Assembly: GCA_027076245.1 (NCBI GenBank)
Contig: JALTKC010000136.1
Coordinates: 1 to 6,677, forward strand
Direction of reading: 5' to 3'
Source of the DNA: Gammaproteobacteria bacterium
GTDB lineage: Bacteria > Pseudomonadota > Gammaproteobacteria > GRL18
Length of the DNA stretch: 6,677 bases
The first letter of the stretch is position 1, and each line of letters begins with the position of its first letter. The position numbers and the translations under genes are program-made. The notes beneath the pieces were generated by a model. That model did not search any database and was not told the DNA's origin. It saw only the letters and a list, made by a program, of their open reading frames with translations. Shown piece by piece: positions 5,239 to 6,677 of this stretch.

Positions 5239-6677
5239 TTATCCAAGGTTATAAATAGTGAGCCCCAGATCGGCACATTGCTGTTCATGTTCATGATTAG
5301 AAATAACCGCAATACTTGCCTCACTATTATGCAGATATTGACGAGCTACCCGGGTTAGATCATCAAGTCTGACGGCCAAAATTTGCTGGCGAAAAGCCTG
5401 CCGCTGTTCTGCTGTGCGACCAAACAGTTCGTTATGGAAAGCCTGACTGGCATCACCAGCAGGAGAAGCCGGTTTATCAATACTGCTGATAACGCCCAGA
5501 ATGGCCTCTTCAAGGGCCTGCTCGTCATGCTCTGTTTCCAGAAGCCAGTCAATAGAGCGGTTAAAGTCATCCAGGGTATCACTTAAACGCGGATCACGAT
5601 AGGAGAAGAATTTAAAGCAGGCATTGGCCGAATCCTGGTTAGCTCCACCGCCGTAAGCCCCGCCCTGTTCACGGATGACCCGGTGCAGGAAACCATTTCG
5701 TAAAAAGCCGCCCAGTACTGTTAAAGGCGCGGCATCAGGATGGCCGACAGGCACTGTTTTATAGGCTTTGGCACAGAAATTAACCTGGGTACTGGTTAAC
5801 CAGGCCTGTTTAACATTTTCTTCAACTCTGGGCATATCCAGTAAATGAAGACATTCAGAGCTTGTAAGCGTGCTGTTCATCCAGAGTTTATGACTCCCCT
5901 GCCAGAGTTTGGTTAAGTCCTGCTGACAATGAGGATATTCATCCTCTTCACAGATCAGCAGAAACTGCGCCGCTGATTGCTTGAGTTTATTATGAATAGC
6001 AGAGAGTCTGTTTATCAGATCGGTGACACGGGTATTATCCTTATCCTCCTGAAGTGCATTATCCAGTTGTTTGATAAATTCAATACTGGCCAGCCCCTTG
6101 TTATTATGGGTCAGGCGTGCTGACGGACTCATGCCGCTGCTGGCCGCCTGCATGGCCAGTGAATGTCCGTTGCCGGTCACACTGTGTTCCTTACGCATAC
6201 GCAGCTGAGAAATCAGCTCTTTAATACGGGTCGGATCATCAAAACGAATGTCTTCAAAAGTCAGCTTTAACAGCTCTGACATTTCAGCATGGTTTCTGAC
6301 CAGTGCTTTACCGGAAACAATATAAAACCCTTTCACCTGCTGAGCATCTTCAACCATACCCCGAACCCGGTGATAAGCCTGAATACCGCCGGATACCCGG
6401 GACTGCCAAACCTGCATCTGTAGATAATCCTTATCACCGCAGCCCAGTTCACCAAAACAGAAATTAAAAATGGGCAGATACTGATGTTCCTCCGTTGTAA
6501 AATCCGGCAGATCCACAATTAACTGCTGATAAACCAGCCCATTGGTACCCTGGTTATAATGCGAAACCTTAAGGCTTTCAGTCTGGGTATCCAGACATTT
6601 GGGTACTTTGATTTTTTCAGGAACATCGCTAACCGTAACTTTCGGCAGTACTTCTTCAATATTATCTTCCTGCTGAT
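5239..6677 (-). CDS. PreP-like M16C metallopeptidase, C-terminal half (start outside window)
   Basis: C-terminal 478 codons of an insulinase-family (M16C, presequence-protease type) peptidase. These are single-chain zinc enzymes of roughly 1000 residues that degrade unfolded peptides inside a two-half chamber. The frame is open to the window edge. The first visible part, with LPKVTVSDVPEKI and then TNGLVYQQLIVDLPDF, matches the start of the second half in this family. FGELGCGDKDYL and SGGIQAY follow. Near the C terminus REQGGAYGGGA holds the Arg (codon 5671-5673) and Tyr (5653-5655) that in M16 enzymes help bind substrate in the active site. The zinc motif HxxEH belongs to the N-terminal half and is not visible, so activity cannot be judged. 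The GTG at 6516 is internal, not the start. The stop lies three bases before the YciC-like gene, implying one transcript. Whether it is exported cannot be told. Confidence 0.92.
   Translation of the reverse strand, partial: QQEDNIEEVLPKVTVSDVPEKIKVPKCLDTQTESLKVSHYNQGTNGLVYQQLIVDLPDFTTEEHQYLPIFNFCFGELGCGDKDYLQMQVWQSRVSGGIQAYHRVRGMVEDAQQVKGFYIVSGKALVRNHAEMSELLKLTFEDIRFDDPTRIKELISQLRMRKEHSVTGNGHSLAMQAASSGMSPSARLTHNNKGLASIEFIKQLDNALQEDKDNTRVTDLINRLSAIHNKLKQSAAQFLLICEEDEYPHCQQDLTKLWQGSHKLWMNSTLTSSECLHLLDMPRVEENVKQAWLTSTQVNFCAKAYKTVPVGHPDAAPLTVLGGFLRNGFLHRVIREQGGAYGGGANQDSANACFKFFSYRDPRLSDTLDDFNRSIDWLLETEHDEQALEEAILGVISSIDKPASPAGDASQAFHNELFGRTAEQRQAFRQQILAVRLDDLTRVARQYLHNSEASIAVISNHEHEQQCADLGLTIYNLG

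Noticed and set aside
6514..6516. GTG as the start of the M16 peptidase
   Set aside because: The frame is open upstream to the window edge and the upstream 53 codons read as conserved peptidase sequence.

Overview
The window looks like a chromosomal stretch of a moderately AT-rich gammaproteobacterium. This is inferred from the M16C presequence-type protease, a YciC-like membrane protein, PilZ domains and E. coli-like ribosome-binding sites. I cannot name a genus. All supported genes lie on the minus strand, so transcription runs from high to low coordinates. I see no RNA genes, insertion sequences, CRISPR arrays or signs of recent transfer.

In transcription order, the window opens with the C-terminal half of a PreP-like M16C metallopeptidase (5239-6677, start outside the window). 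Three bases later comes a six-helix YciC-like membrane protein (4438-5235). Its C-terminal tail is built from an 18-bp in-frame minisatellite (4483-4572). A promoter candidate lies just past that gene, followed by a leader with two small inverted repeats.

The centre of the window is a tightly packed trio. The first member is a 715-residue protein with two PilZ domains, both with intact c-di-GMP motifs (2187-4334). It is an ancient internal duplication: each half is a PilZ domain plus a second module I cannot name. Its stop overlaps the start of a small TPR protein (TAATG, 1768-2187). That gene in turn overlaps a seven-bladed WD40-type lipoprotein (ATGA, 755-1771). The overlaps and good Shine-Dalgarno sites imply co-translation. 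Together the three would place a cytoplasmic c-di-GMP sensor, a protein-protein adaptor and an envelope-anchored propeller in one unit.

After a 112-bp gap comes a 121-residue single-pass membrane protein of unknown function (277-642). The window ends in the N-terminal part of a CheY-like response regulator (1-179) with its own promoter candidate and a hairpin upstream. The most interesting parts are the duplicated PilZ protein, the hairpin covering its proposed GTG start, and the uncharacterised PilZ-TPR-WD40 lipoprotein unit.
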